NCBI RefSeq assembly: GCF_000423165.1
Contig: NZ_AUHL01000005.1
Location: 248,001 to 312,000 of the forward strand
Reading direction: 5' to 3'
DNA length: 64,000 nucleotides
From: Pseudidiomarina sediminum DSM 21906
Lineage (GTDB): Bacteria; Pseudomonadota; Gammaproteobacteria; Enterobacterales; Alteromonadaceae
Positions within the stretch are counted from its first letter, which is position 1; each line of letters starts with the position of its first letter. The translations under genes and the position numbers were made by a program. The notes below the pieces were generated by a model. It was not told where the DNA came from. It was given only the letters and a program-made list of their open reading frames with translations, and ran no database searches. This document shows positions 50,815 through 60,659 of the stretch, one piece after another.

Positions 50815-51261
50815 TTACTCGACGCTTTCCGCTTTCTCAATAAGGTCAACCAGCACTTTGACAAAGCGCTCCGGTAGCGCGCCAGCAACTTCTTTCGGCC
50901 CTTGAATCCGAAATTTTTGCTGCTCGACCACGCCTTCAGCGTTTTTAGGAGTTAACAATTGTCCGTTCAATACCACTTGCTCCTGCTCTGCCACACTAAT
51001 TTCAACCGTCCAAGCGTAGTCGGCAGGTTCATCCACAAGTAACCACTCATGGCGACTTTCAATGCGCTGCTGCACGTCAAATTGTACATCGGCAGTGAAC
51101 TGCGATTCATGCTGCTCTTGGTAGCTGACATAAAGCTGTGGCTTTTCAGTTCGCTCGCCAGGTAAGTATTCGCCGGTCGGCAACCACGCTAACGCTAATA
51201 GCACCATCACAATGAGCGATAGCATAATCGGGCGCATCCGCAACATCGGAAACTTTTGCAT
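50815..51261 (-). CDS. Membrane-anchored protein of unknown function
   Basis: A 148-residue protein with one N-terminal transmembrane helix (about residues 10-28, MLSLIVMVLLALAWL) and a periplasmic part of mixed beta strands and a C-terminal helix. No domain is recognised. Its ATG overlaps the rlmB stop by one base (TAATG), so it is translated together with rnr and rlmB. It might relate to the neighbouring RNA enzymes only by position. Confidence 0.75.
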   Translation of the reverse strand: MQKFPMLRMRPIMLSLIVMVLLALAWLPTGEYLPGERTEKPQLYVSYQEQHESQFTADVQFDVQQRIESRHEWLLVDEPADYAWTVEISVAEQEQVVLNGQLLTPKNAEGVVEQQKFRIQGPKEVAGALPERFVKVLVDLIEKAESVE

Positions 51262-52007
51262 TAGCGGCCCACCTGACGTTGACGAACCACTTCAAATAAA
51301 CAAACACCCGTCGCTACCGAGACGTTCAAACTTGATACCGTTCCCAACAATGGAATTTTGATGAGCTCATCGCAAGTTTCACGCGTTAACCGGCGCATGC
51401 CGTCACCTTCTGCCCCCATCACTAACGCGGTGGCTCCTTTAAGGTCAACATCATAAACGGACTGCTCTGCTTCACCTGCGGTGCCCATCACCCAAACATT
51501 AAGATCTTGCAGCTGCTTCAACGCCCGCGCCAAATTGGTCACTTGCACCAAAGGTACAGTTTCAGCCGCACCACAGGCCACTTTACGCACCGTCGGATTT
51601 AACGACGCCGACTTGTCTTTTGGCACGATGACCGCCGTAACACCTGCGGCATCAGCTGTCCGCAAACAAGCGCCCAAATTATGTGGGTCGGTAACCCCAT
51701 CAAGTACAAGAAATAAAGGTGCTGACGACTTCTCTACTAAATCCGGTAAATCATTGTCGCTCAACAGCGGCGCCTCTAACGCCACAACGACGATCCCCTG
51801 ATGGTTGCCACCGTCAGCCTTTTTATCTAAGGTCGCTTTGGGCACAAATTGCGGTTTCACGCCCATACGCTGTGCGCCTTTAATCAGTGACTGCAAGGCA
51901 TTATCTTGACGTTCACGGGTCGCAAACATCTCCACCACCCGCTCCGGGTGACGTTCCACCAACGCACGCACCGCATGTAAGCCAAATACCGCTACCTTTT
52001 TACTCAT
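51261..52007 (-). CDS. rlmB: 23S rRNA (guanosine2251-2'-O)-methyltransferase
   Basis: A 248-residue SPOUT methyltransferase (E. coli RlmB 243) that makes Gm2251 in the P loop of 23S rRNA. N-terminal RNA-binding domain ([18 protein letters not shown]), then the knot with [32 protein letters not shown] and [14 protein letters not shown]. It overlaps rnr by four bases, the conserved rnr-rlmB order. Confidence 0.96.
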   Translation of the reverse strand: MSKKVAVFGLHAVRALVERHPERVVEMFATRERQDNALQSLIKGAQRMGVKPQFVPKATLDKKADGGNHQGIVVVALEAPLLSDNDLPDLVEKSSAPLFLVLDGVTDPHNLGACLRTADAAGVTAVIVPKDKSASLNPTVRKVACGAAETVPLVQVTNLARALKQLQDLNVWVMGTAGEAEQSVYDVDLKGATALVMGAEGDGMRRLTRETCDELIKIPLLGTVSSLNVSVATGVCLFEVVRQRQVGR

Positions 52008-54346
52008 GATGTTCGTTTACCTTTTTTTCCTTTCGCTGCTTTACGCTTACTTTCAACTTTGGCGCGTTTCGCTTTGAGTTTTTTAGACTTTTCACGTTTC
52101 TTTTGACGTTGACTACGCGGTGGCTCGGGTGCTTTTTCAGCACGCGGCATACGTTCTTTGCCGGTCGGGCTCTCGGCCGCCAGAAGCGTAAGATCGATTT
52201 TCCGTTCGTCCAAATTCACGCTGCGAACGCGAATACGAACCTTGTCGCCCAACCGATACACGCGACGGCTGTTCTCGCCAATCAACAAATGCCGCTCATT
52301 ATCGTAGTGATAATAATCATTGTCGAGATTTGAAATGTGGACCAGTCCATCAATATGCAGGTCATTTAAGCGAACGAATAACCCAAAATTGGTTACGGCA
52401 GCAATAACACCGTCAAACTCTGCGCCAATGTGATCTTGCATGTATTCGCATTTCAACCACTCATCGACCTGACGGGTAGCGTCGTCAGCACGTCGCTCAG
52501 TCATCGAGCAGTGCTCACCGAGTTCATCTAATTGCTCATCGGGGTACATCCATGCGCCTTCAAGTGCCGGACTTGGACCTTGCTGCTTTTTCAAAATGGC
52601 TTTTACGGCACGATGCAGAATCAAGTCAGGGTAACGCCGGATGGGCGAGGTAAAGTGCGCGTATTGCTCCAGTGCCAAGCCAAAGTGTCCAGCATTGTCC
52701 GGTGAATACACAGCTTGCTGCATCGAGCGCAGCAACATGGTTTGGATCAGCTCAGCATCTGGCCGTTCGCGGACTTGCTCAAGCACTGCTGCGTAATCTT
52801 TCGGCGCAGGGTCATCGCCACCACTCATGGTCAAACCTAACTCAGCCAAAAAGCCGCGGAAATTGGTCAGTCGTTCACTGGCGGGTGGTTCATGCACGCG
52901 GAACAAAGCGCCAGCTTCGTCATGTTGTTCAATAAAACGCGCGGTCGCCACATTCGCCATGATCATACATTCTTCAATGATCATATGAGCGACATTACGG
53001 CGCACCGGCTCAATGCTTTCAATTTTTCGCTCAGCGTTAAAAATGAAGCGCGTTTCGAGCGTTTCAAATTCAATGGCTGAACGCAATTGACGGGCCTTTT
53101 TCAACACTTTGAAAAGACGATGAAGATGATCAATTGGCGTCAAAATCGCCGCATGCTCCTGCCGCAACTTAGGTTCGCCATCTAAAATTGCCGCCACCTT
53201 GGTATAGGTCATGCGCGCATGTGATTTCATTACCGCCGGATAAAACTTCGCGTCACCTAATTTGCCATGCGCGGAAACATGCATTTCCGCGACCATGCAC
53301 AAGCGATCCACGTCAGGGTTCAATGAACACAAGCCGTTAGAGAGCTTTTCGGGCAACATAGGTACCACAAAGTTTGGAAAGTAGACCGAGTTGCCGCGTT
53401 CAAGGGCATCTCGATCAAGCGGTGTGTTCGGGCGTACGTAATAACTCACATCGGCAATGGCCACCCACAAGCGCCAACCGTCGCCATCAGGTTCAGCGTA
53501 CACGGCATCATCAAAGTCACGGGAATCATCGCCATCAATGGTGATCAACGGTAATTCACGCAAGTCGACCCGACCTTCGTAAGCACTCTCCGGTACAGTT
53601 TCAGCCAAAGCATCCACTGCCGCTTGTGTCTGTGCTTGCCACTCGGTCGGAATATCATGTTCGCGGATGGCGATTTCAATTTCCATCCCTGGCGCCATAT
53701 GCTCACCCAAAATCTCAGTGACTTCACCGATTGGCGAAGTGCGACGATTTGGCCGGCGGGTAATTTTCACCACCACAATTTGACCATGACGCGCACCATT
53801 TCGACCTTCATCTGGGATCAAAATATCTTGATTCAAGCGACTATCGTCAGGCACCACAATGCCTAAGTCATGATCGACAAAGAAGCGCCCCACCACACTG
53901 GTTTCACGCGGTTCAATGACACGAACAATACGCCCCTCTTTACGGCCTTTGGGGTCTTTACCCTGCTCTTGCACCAAAACCACGTCACCATGCATGACGC
54001 TATACATTTGATTCGGTGCAATAAAAAGGTCATCACCGCCATCTTCCGGGCGGCAAAAACCAAAGCCATCACGGTGGCCAATGATACGGCCTTTAATTAA
54101 GTTCATCCGCGACGGAAGGCCATACGCATTGGCTTTGGTATAAATCAATTGTCCATCACGCTCCATCGCGCGCAAGCGACGTTTTACACCAATATGTTGG
54201 CGTTCGTCGGTGAGCTCGAAACGGGCGAGGATTTCCTCGAAAGTGATGGGTTTTAAGCGTGCTTCGACAGCTTCTAAAAGCTCATCACGCGAAGGGATCT
54301 CAACCTCATACTCAGGTTGCTGTTTTTCAAAGTCGTTTGTAGACAT
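52004..54346 (-). CDS. rnr: Exoribonuclease R
   Basis: A 780-residue 3'-5' exoribonuclease that degrades structured RNA and acts in trans-translation quality control. N-terminal winged helix ([10 protein letters not shown]), two cold-shock domains, catalytic RNB domain with the acidic site [16 protein letters not shown]1 domain ([17 protein letters not shown]) and a Lys-rich tail. E. coli RNase R is 813 residues. nsrR, the usual E. coli upstream neighbour, is absent. Confidence 0.97.
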   Translation of the reverse strand: MSTNDFEKQQPEYEVEIPSRDELLEAVEARLKPITFEEILARFELTDERQHIGVKRRLRAMERDGQLIYTKANAYGLPSRMNLIKGRIIGHRDGFGFCRPEDGGDDLFIAPNQMYSVMHGDVVLVQEQGKDPKGRKEGRIVRVIEPRETSVVGRFFVDHDLGIVVPDDSRLNQDILIPDEGRNGARHGQIVVVKITRRPNRRTSPIGEVTEILGEHMAPGMEIEIAIREHDIPTEWQAQTQAAVDALAETVPESAYEGRVDLRELPLITIDGDDSRDFDDAVYAEPDGDGWRLWVAIADVSYYVRPNTPLDRDALERGNSVYFPNFVVPMLPEKLSNGLCSLNPDVDRLCMVAEMHVSAHGKLGDAKFYPAVMKSHARMTYTKVAAILDGEPKLRQEHAAILTPIDHLHRLFKVLKKARQLRSAIEFETLETRFIFNAERKIESIEPVRRNVAHMIIEECMIMANVATARFIEQHDEAGALFRVHEPPASERLTNFRGFLAELGLTMSGGDDPAPKDYAAVLEQVRERPDAELIQTMLLRSMQQAVYSPDNAGHFGLALEQYAHFTSPIRRYPDLILHRAVKAILKKQQGPSPALEGAWMYPDEQLDELGEHCSMTERRADDATRQVDEWLKCEYMQDHIGAEFDGVIAAVTNFGLFVRLNDLHIDGLVHISNLDNDYYHYDNERHLLIGENSRRVYRLGDKVRIRVRSVNLDERKIDLTLLAAESPTGKERMPRAEKAPEPPRSQRQKKREKSKKLKAKRAKVESKRKAAKGKKGKRTS

Positions 54347-54396
54347 AGATTCTCAATGGTAAGTCGAGACGAAATTGCCTCGACAGAATAGCCCTG

Positions 54397-54405
54397 AGTA
54401 TAACA
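54397..54405 (-). promoter_or_regulatory. Extended -10 promoter of rnr
   Basis: TGTTATACT on the minus strand (TATACT at 54397-54402 with TG one base before it) is a good extended -10 element; no clear -35 box. In the leader GTCGAG/CTCGAC (54363-54384) can form a small hairpin. Confidence 0.5.
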
Positions 54406-54518
54406 GAAAATCAAACCACAACCGAGATCTCGACCATTGAATCCGTATATTTTTTAATCTTTTACCTGCGGCGGCACCGTCTTCATTGCACCGCCCCACG
54501 AACCATACAAGAAACCCG

Positions 54519-55892
54519 CTACAAGTTTGAATAAAACAGGGTTGTTTTGGTTTCCGTCTGCTCTGATTCATGCGCAAAAATACGTAACCGTAAATCGCTC
54601 ATACGTTGCTCGGGTTTCGTCACGGCCACCACAGTCACCACCTGATGGTGCAGCGCACCTGCTGGCACGGTAAATGGCTGTGCGCCGAGCATTTGTAAAC
54701 CATCGCCATCAACTAGTTCCAGCTCAAAAACTTGGGCGTAAGTAGCTTTGTTTAATAGCTTGATGGTGTATGTATTTTCCACCTGCCCTAGAGCGTTAAT
54801 GCGAGACAGCGCTTGTCGATCGCGGATAATGTTCACCTCGAAGTTCTGCCAGCTTAGTGCCCACCACAGCGATGCGATAATCGTCACTGCCGCCATGAGT
54901 CCGTAGCCCCAGCGTACGACTTTTGCCGGCTTTTCACCGCTCGAGGATTGAAAACGAATCAAGCCTTTCGCATAGCCAAAACGCTCCATAACTGGGTCAC
55001 AAGCATCGACACAAAGTCCGCAATTAATGCATTCATATTGAAGGCCATCGCGAATATCGATACCCACCGGACAAACCTGCACACACAACTGACAATCAAC
55101 GCAATCGCCCAAGCCTTCGGGGTTTGAATTGCGTTTGCGCGGACCTCGTTGCTCACCTCTTTCGGTGTTATAGGTTACCAAACGTGTCGTCGCACCAAAC
55201 ATTGCAGATTGAAAACGTGCGTAGGGACACATGTGCTGGCACATTTTTTCCCTTAACCACCCCGCATTCAGATAAGTACATAACGCCAAAACAATAACCC
55301 AACCACTGATGACAGCCGATAAATTCAAGCTAAACAATTGTTGGTAAAGCTCCTTCACGGGCACGAAATACGCCATAAAGGATGTTGCCGTGCCTAGCGC
55401 TATGGCCACCCAAATCGTGTGTTTAGCGAGCTTCTTTAGCAACTTAGCGAAGGTCCAAGCCCCTTTATCTAACGCACGACTCTGGTGATGAGTACCTTCG
55501 ATACGCCGTTCAACCCAGTTAAACAGCAAGGTCCAAACTGTTTGCGGGCAAGTAAAGCCACACCACACTCGGCCGTAGTAGGTGGTGACAAAAAACAGCA
55601 CGAACGCGGCAAAAATGAATAGCAAAGCGAAAACCAACAGATCTTGTGGAAATAACGTAAGTGAAAATAGCCTTAAGGTTTGCCCAGACACGTCAAACAA
55701 AATAGCTTGCTCGCCTTGGTACTGCAGCATGGGAAAGCCAAGAAAAAGAATGAACAACACCACATTTAGCCAGCGTCGTCGCTGCTGGTAGCGGCCTTTC
55801 TCTTCTTTTATGTAGATTTTTCCGACACTGTTTCCGGTTTTGAAAATAATGTCTTTTTCGGCGATGCGGTTCGACTTCACGGCACAACTCAC
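54519..55892 (-). CDS. ccoG: Cytochrome oxidase accessory protein CcoG (FixG/RdxA)
   Basis: A 457-residue membrane iron-sulfur protein with four to five transmembrane helices (about 40-230), FTCPQTVWT near the first loop, and two 4Fe-4S motifs CVDCQLCVQVCP and CINCGLCVDACDP, followed by an Ig-like periplasmic domain. CcoG is a cupric reductase that supplies copper to cbb3 oxidase. No ccoNOPQ or ccoIS is adjacent. The start is GTG at 55892; GTG at 55880 is an alternative. Confidence 0.93.
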   Translation of the reverse strand: MSCAVKSNRIAEKDIIFKTGNSVGKIYIKEEKGRYQQRRRWLNVVLFILFLGFPMLQYQGEQAILFDVSGQTLRLFSLTLFPQDLLVFALLFIFAAFVLFFVTTYYGRVWCGFTCPQTVWTLLFNWVERRIEGTHHQSRALDKGAWTFAKLLKKLAKHTIWVAIALGTATSFMAYFVPVKELYQQLFSLNLSAVISGWVIVLALCTYLNAGWLREKMCQHMCPYARFQSAMFGATTRLVTYNTERGEQRGPRKRNSNPEGLGDCVDCQLCVQVCPVGIDIRDGLQYECINCGLCVDACDPVMERFGYAKGLIRFQSSSGEKPAKVVRWGYGLMAAVTIIASLWWALSWQNFEVNIIRDRQALSRINALGQVENTYTIKLLNKATYAQVFELELVDGDGLQMLGAQPFTVPAGALHHQVVTVVAVTKPEQRMSDLRLRIFAHESEQTETKTTLFYSNL

Positions 55893-55983
55893 TCTGCAAT
55901 CTTAAGTTGCGCCAAGTTTAATGACGCTAGCGCGCGCCAATAGATACAGACGAGAGAAGAAAAACTAGATCAGACGTCGCGTC

Positions 55984-57396
55984 TTATGCGCGACAAAAGT
56001 CAGGTAAGTGTTGTTTGATTTCGGCGAAGAACGCACGTAGCCATTGCTTATTGGCATGCGTAAGCGCAAACGAAGCATTCACCCGCAACCCGTGATTAAA
56101 GTGGTCATTCAAAGCGAACAGCTTACCCGGCGCGAGCGTAATATTTCGTTCCAACGCCGCTTTGTAAATTGCCGTGGTGTCAATGTTCTCAGCAAATACC
56201 ACCCATAAAAAATAGCCCCCAGCATGACAGTGCACGGTGGCAATATCATCAATTTCATCACACAAAAACTGATACATCTCTTGCTTGCGCAAGGCCAAGG
56301 TCTTGCGCAATTCATCTAGATGCTGCTCATAGTTTTTCGTTGCGAGATAATCAACCAGTGACAATTGCATTGGCGCACTGGTCGCCAAAGTGCTCATCAA
56401 CTGCAACTTTTGCACTGCCAACGCGCGCCTTCCAGCAACCACCCAGCCGATCCGAAAACCTGCCACCAAACATTTCGAAAACGAAGAACACAACATGACG
56501 TTATCCTCGGTATCAAAATGCTTCACGGTTTCGGGAGCCGTTGCACCTTCATACAACTCACCATAAACATCATCTTCAACCAACACCACCTGGTGCTGTT
56601 GCAACAGTGCAGCCACGCGCGCTTTTTCCGCACGCGTTAACGAGTAGCCCACAGGGTTTTGATAATTAGACATCAGCCAACAGGCTTTAATGTCATGGTC
56701 ATTTAACGCCTGCGCAAGGGCTTCCAACTCCAGGCCGTGAACAGGGTCGGTCGGTACAGTTACAGCTTTGAGTCCCAGCCGCTCAAGCGTTTGTAACGCT
56801 CCGTAAAATGCCGGCGCTTCAATAATTACCGAATCCCCAGGCTGGGTCACCGCTTGCAGGCTTAAACTTAACGCCTCAAGCGCCCCTGCGGTGATCACTA
56901 TGCCATCGGGGTTAACCTCTAGCCCGCGTGCGGCATAACGCTGCGCAATCAATTGTCGTAACGCTTGATTGCCCGGCGGTAAATTATCCAGCGCGGTCAT
57001 TAACTCGATACGTTTCGACGCCGCAGCAATGGACTTATTCAATTGCTGCCGTGGCGAAAGCGCAGGATCTGGATAAGCAAATCCGAGGCTTAAAGTGTGA
57101 ATGTCGCGCGAGGCTTGTAAGACTTCGAAGACAAAGTCATTAACGCTCACGGCTTCAGGGCGTTGATACAACATCTCAGCGTTGGTAACGGAGGGCGCAA
57201 CCACATAACCAGAACGTTCATGAGCACGAATATACCCTTGGGACTCAAGCATCTGATAGGCGTGCACTACGGTCATCATGCTTAAACCGGAACGCTTCGC
57301 TTGTTCCCGAAGTGACGGCAACTTCTGCCCTGGCAACCAAATCTTGCTTTCAATTTGCGAGCGCAGTTGTTCGGCGAGTCGTTGGTACTTTTTCAT
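55984..57396 (-). CDS. MocR-type GntR/aminotransferase regulator
   Basis: A 470-residue protein with an N-terminal GntR winged helix (LRSQIESKIWLPGQKLPSLR, GLSMMTVVHAYQMLESQGYI) and a fold-type I aminotransferase domain with PLP lysine in SSFSKCLVAGFRIGW. MocR proteins mostly regulate amino-acid or vitamin B6 genes. No target is divergent next to it: tRNA-Leu lies upstream and ccoG downstream. Effector unknown. Confidence 0.9.
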   Translation of the reverse strand: MKKYQRLAEQLRSQIESKIWLPGQKLPSLREQAKRSGLSMMTVVHAYQMLESQGYIRAHERSGYVVAPSVTNAEMLYQRPEAVSVNDFVFEVLQASRDIHTLSLGFAYPDPALSPRQQLNKSIAAASKRIELMTALDNLPPGNQALRQLIAQRYAARGLEVNPDGIVITAGALEALSLSLQAVTQPGDSVIIEAPAFYGALQTLERLGLKAVTVPTDPVHGLELEALAQALNDHDIKACWLMSNYQNPVGYSLTRAEKARVAALLQQHQVVLVEDDVYGELYEGATAPETVKHFDTEDNVMLCSSFSKCLVAGFRIGWVVAGRRALAVQKLQLMSTLATSAPMQLSLVDYLATKNYEQHLDELRKTLALRKQEMYQFLCDEIDDIATVHCHAGGYFLWVVFAENIDTTAIYKAALERNITLAPGKLFALNDHFNHGLRVNASFALTHANKQWLRAFFAEIKQHLPDFCRA

Positions 57397-57531
57397 AGGC
57401 TTCGCTTCGACAGAGTCACGGAAATACAGCAGATTGCGCGATATTATGAAGCTAAATACTTTGCAGGTATAGGCTAATCAATGATTTCAATAAGAATGAT
57501 TCAATCAGATTTCTGGGCGATTGCCAGATGA

Positions 57532-57618
57532 TGGTGCCGAAGGGGGGACTTGAACCCCCACGCTGTTACCAGCGGCGGATTTTGAATCCGCTGCGTCTAC
57601 CAATTCCGCCACTTCGGC
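57532..57618 (-). tRNA. tRNA-Leu (anticodon CAA)
   Basis: An 87-base tRNA with long variable arm, acceptor GCCGAAG/CTTCGGC, anticodon loop TTCAAAA giving CAA, and encoded CCA. It resembles E. coli leuX. No integrase gene or direct repeat of the tRNA end was seen beside it. Confidence 0.97.
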
Positions 57619-57807
57619 TTGAAGATTTGACTTGTACGTCGGTAGTGGCAGGCATTATACGCAACAGTTTTCCGTGATCAAGAAAATTATGACAAGTTTT
57701 GGTTCGTTCGGCTATTTCATAACCAAGTACGTCTTTTTTTACCCAATCCTTGCGTCTGCGCCCCCAGTTCAAGATAATCTGCAGGCATTTTTATCCAAGG
57801 AGTTGCT

Positions 57808-58323
57808 ATGGCGAACGACAGCCCAGCCCAAAAATTACACGCATCGTTTCCAAGCGCTGGCTTTTTTCGCCGTTTCGCCGCTTGGGTTTATGATTTTTTA
57901 GTGGCTGTTGCCATTGTCATGTTGGCCTCAGGTATCGCCCTTGGTTTCGCTGCCCTGCTGACCGCAACTGGTGTCGTCACTCTTCCCGCCGACATGGACC
58001 ATGCAGCGTGGCTCAATAGCTCACCTTTGTATGGGGTCTACTTACTCTTGGTACTCGCTGGCTTCTTCGGTTGGTTTTGGCGCCGCAGTGGCCAAACCCT
58101 CGGCATGCGCGCCTGGCGCTTGAAAGTTCAGCAACGTGACGGTAGCCGACTGACGCGCAAACAAACGTTGATCCGTTTACTCACCTGCTTATTTGGACTC
58201 GGTAACTTGTGGGTCTTGGTGGACTTCAAACATCGCCGCGCGTGGCACGATTACGCGGCCGGCACTGAGTTAGTCACGCTCTCCAAAGAAGCCAACCAAC
58301 TGTATTACTGGAAAGAGCTTTAA
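57808..58323 (+). CDS. RDD-family membrane protein
   Basis: A 171-residue protein with three hydrophobic segments and the RDD pattern: FRRFAAWVYDFLVAVAIV near the N terminus and RAWHDYAAGTELV near the C terminus. AAGGAG lies before the ATG. The function of the family is mostly unknown; some act in sodium tolerance. It is convergent with lptG and shares a terminator with it. Confidence 0.87.
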   Translation: MANDSPAQKLHASFPSAGFFRRFAAWVYDFLVAVAIVMLASGIALGFAALLTATGVVTLPADMDHAAWLNSSPLYGVYLLLVLAGFFGWFWRRSGQTLGMRAWRLKVQQRDGSRLTRKQTLIRLLTCLFGLGNLWVLVDFKHRRAWHDYAAGTELVTLSKEANQLYYWKEL

Positions 58324-58329
58324 CCCCCC

Positions 58330-58353
58330 AAAAGGCGCCCACGGCGCCTTTTT
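58330..58353. terminator. Bidirectional terminator between RDD gene and lptG
   Basis: Arms AAAAGGCGCC and GGCGCCTTTT with a CAC-type loop, A run on one side and five T on the other. It lies between two convergent genes and can act on both. Confidence 0.85.
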
Positions 58354-58354
58354 G

Positions 58355-59431
58355 TTATGCGCCACGGCGCTGCATCATCCAAATGGCGGCGGTGGCAAAG
58401 AGTGCACTGGGTAGCAAGGCACCGAGCATCGGCGGCAATTGATACACTTGCGCTAAGGGGCCAAAAATCTCATTGCTGACATGGAAACCAAAGCCAGTGA
58501 TGACCCCCAACAAAATGCGCGCCCCCATGGTTTGTGAACGCAGTGGACCAAAAATAAACGATAACGCCACCAACAACATTACCGCCACAGTCACCGGTGC
58601 CAATAGTTTACGCCATAACGCTAATTGATAACGATCGGTCGCCTGTTGATTCGCTTGTAAATAGTCCAGATAATCCACCAAGCCAGAAATAGATAAAGCC
58701 TCAGGTTTCACCGTCACGACCCCGAGTTTATCGGGAGTTAATGACGACTCCCACACCCATCGCGGGTGTTGCTGTTCAACGATTTGTTCAACACCATGCT
58801 CAGTAATCACCACGTCACTGAGTAACCATTGACCATTTTGATAGGTTGCTGCTTCGCCTTGCACTACCGACTTAAGATCACGCTGTTCATCAAAACGATA
58901 GATCGTCAGCTCACGCAAGCGTCCGGTATCTTCCACCTCGCTAATATTAACAAAGTGGGTGCCGTCCTTCGCCCAAACGCCTTGCTGAGCGGAGATCAAA
59001 CTGCCGCCAGAAATCGCCGAAGCGCGCAGCTCTCGCCCTTGCGCTTCGAGTTGTGGGGCAACCCACTCGCCCATGGCCATGACCGCCAACATCATCACGA
59101 CCGCGGCTTTCATCACCGAGCCAACAATGTTTAAGCGTGAGCGCCCTGCGGCCAACATCACGACAATCTCAGAGTTGCTGGCAAGCATCCCCATCCCAAT
59201 CAAACCACCTAATAGCGCCGCCATTGGGAAAAACACTTCGACATCACGCGGCAAGCTATACAACACAAACAAGCCGGCGTCGGCGACAGAATAGCTACCT
59301 TTACCGACCGACTTAAGTTGTTCGACAAAACGAATCATCGCTGACAAGCCACTCAACACTGCTAAGCTTAACAGTGACGTGGTCAGTACTGTGCGGGCAA
59401 TGTAACGGTCTAAAATAGAAAAATTCAGCAT
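58355..59431 (-). CDS. lptG: LPS export permease LptG
   Basis: A 358-residue inner-membrane permease (E. coli 360) of the LptB2FG ABC exporter that lifts lipopolysaccharide from the inner membrane to LptC. Six transmembrane helices, three on each side of a periplasmic beta-jellyroll. The ATG at 59431 starts one base after the lptF stop and matches the family start (LDRYIARTVL); an earlier in-frame start inside lptF is not supported. Confidence 0.96.
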   Translation of the reverse strand: MLNFSILDRYIARTVLTTSLLSLAVLSGLSAMIRFVEQLKSVGKGSYSVADAGLFVLYSLPRDVEVFFPMAALLGGLIGMGMLASNSEIVVMLAAGRSRLNIVGSVMKAAVVMMLAVMAMGEWVAPQLEAQGRELRASAISGGSLISAQQGVWAKDGTHFVNISEVEDTGRLRELTIYRFDEQRDLKSVVQGEAATYQNGQWLLSDVVITEHGVEQIVEQQHPRWVWESSLTPDKLGVVTVKPEALSISGLVDYLDYLQANQQATDRYQLALWRKLLAPVTVAVMLLVALSFIFGPLRSQTMGARILLGVITGFGFHVSNEIFGPLAQVYQLPPMLGALLPSALFATAAIWMMQRRGA

Positions 59432-59432
59432 C

Positions 59433-60536
59433 TTAAGACCTCCGCAACTGGGCGAGCAGACGCAAGCCAAAGGGGCGGCCTTTGCCAATCAAAATCATGC
59501 CAAAGATAAGCAGCAACACATGAATCCACCATAAGCCTATCGCTGCTGGAATTACACCGTCAGCAACAGCAGAGCGTGCAGCCATAAGCAACAGGAAGTA
59601 GCCCAAGTAAATCAATAGCGCCGGCGCCATGCGGGCGAACTTACCTTGGCGCGGATTCACACGGCTCAGCGGCACTGCAATCAACGTTAGTAGTGGCATC
59701 GCCAATGGAATCGCAATACGCCACTGCCACTCTGCCGCAGCTTCTGGATGGTTTTCTTGCCACAATTCAGGCGTACTGTACGCCTCTAGCTTACGGCTAT
59801 ACTCTGTCGACTCTTGTTCTTTAATTTGTAGCTGGTAACGGGTGAATTCCATCACCTGATAATCCCCTTCGCCGCTATTCCGTGCATATCGCGTTCCATC
59901 ATTCAGCACCAACTGTTGTGAACCTGTATCGGTTGCAACCACACTACCGGTGTCTGCCATCACCACACTACCGCCAACCACCCGGTTGTTCTCATCGCGC
60001 AGCGACTGCGCTACAAAAACTTCATCCAAGTCGCCCGTTTCCGTGAGCCCTTGCACAAAAATCACCGCTTTTTGGTTACTTGCTTGCTGAAAGCGCCCCG
60101 GAAAAATCACTGATAAGCCACTATCGCTACGTGCTTTTTCTTCTACTTCGCGTTCTTTTTCGAGCGACCAAGGCACCATCCATAAGGTCAAGGTCGCGGT
60201 AATTAGTGCCAACACACAAGCGACCACCAAGGTCACCCGAGCGACATACCACTCGCTCACGCCGCAGGCATGTAGTACAGTCATTTCGTTATCCGCGTAA
60301 ATACGTCCGTGCGCCAACAAAATGCCAAGGAATAAACTCAAAGGAAGAATAAGCGCCGCCAACGCCGGCAGGTTCAAACCGAGCAGTTTTATGACGAGGT
60401 CGCCAGGGATTTCACCCGCAGAGGCGTCGGCCAGCACACGAACGAACTTTTGGCTGACAAATATGGTCATCAACACCACTAAAACGGCGATCTGAGATTT
60501 GAAGGTTTCTCGCATTAAATAGCGGAATATACGCAC
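59433..60536 (-). CDS. lptF: LPS export permease LptF
   Basis: A 367-residue partner of LptG (E. coli LptF 366), with three helices, a periplasmic jellyroll and three C-terminal helices; start MRIFRYLMRETFKSQIAVL. Essential for outer-membrane biogenesis. First gene of lptF-lptG, divergent from pepA as in E. coli. Confidence 0.96.
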   Translation of the reverse strand: MRIFRYLMRETFKSQIAVLVVLMTIFVSQKFVRVLADASAGEIPGDLVIKLLGLNLPALAALILPLSLFLGILLAHGRIYADNEMTVLHACGVSEWYVARVTLVVACVLALITATLTLWMVPWSLEKEREVEEKARSDSGLSVIFPGRFQQASNQKAVIFVQGLTETGDLDEVFVAQSLRDENNRVVGGSVVMADTGSVVATDTGSQQLVLNDGTRYARNSGEGDYQVMEFTRYQLQIKEQESTEYSRKLEAYSTPELWQENHPEAAAEWQWRIAIPLAMPLLTLIAVPLSRVNPRQGKFARMAPALLIYLGYFLLLMAARSAVADGVIPAAIGLWWIHVLLLIFGMILIGKGRPFGLRLLAQLRRS

Positions 60537-60609
60537 TAGTGACCACTCTTAACGTTGCTTTTTGCTGGAAAATACGCAATTTTTCAGTAAACTTGTCATT
60601 TTACCAAGA

Positions 60610-60638
60610 ATTATTCTATGACAGTCTTACCCTGTCAA
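60610..60638 (-). promoter_or_regulatory. Promoter of lptFG
   Basis: A consensus TTGACA (60633-60638) lies 17 bases from AATAAT (60610-60615) on the minus strand, about 70 bases before lptF. It is one of the best promoter matches in the window. Confidence 0.65.
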
Positions 60639-60659
60639 CCGCCTAACACGGGAGTACCT

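Noticed and set aside
57532-57807. tRNA-Leu as integration site for a genomic island
   Set aside because: Flanking genes are ordinary and there is no duplicated tRNA end or recombinase in the window.
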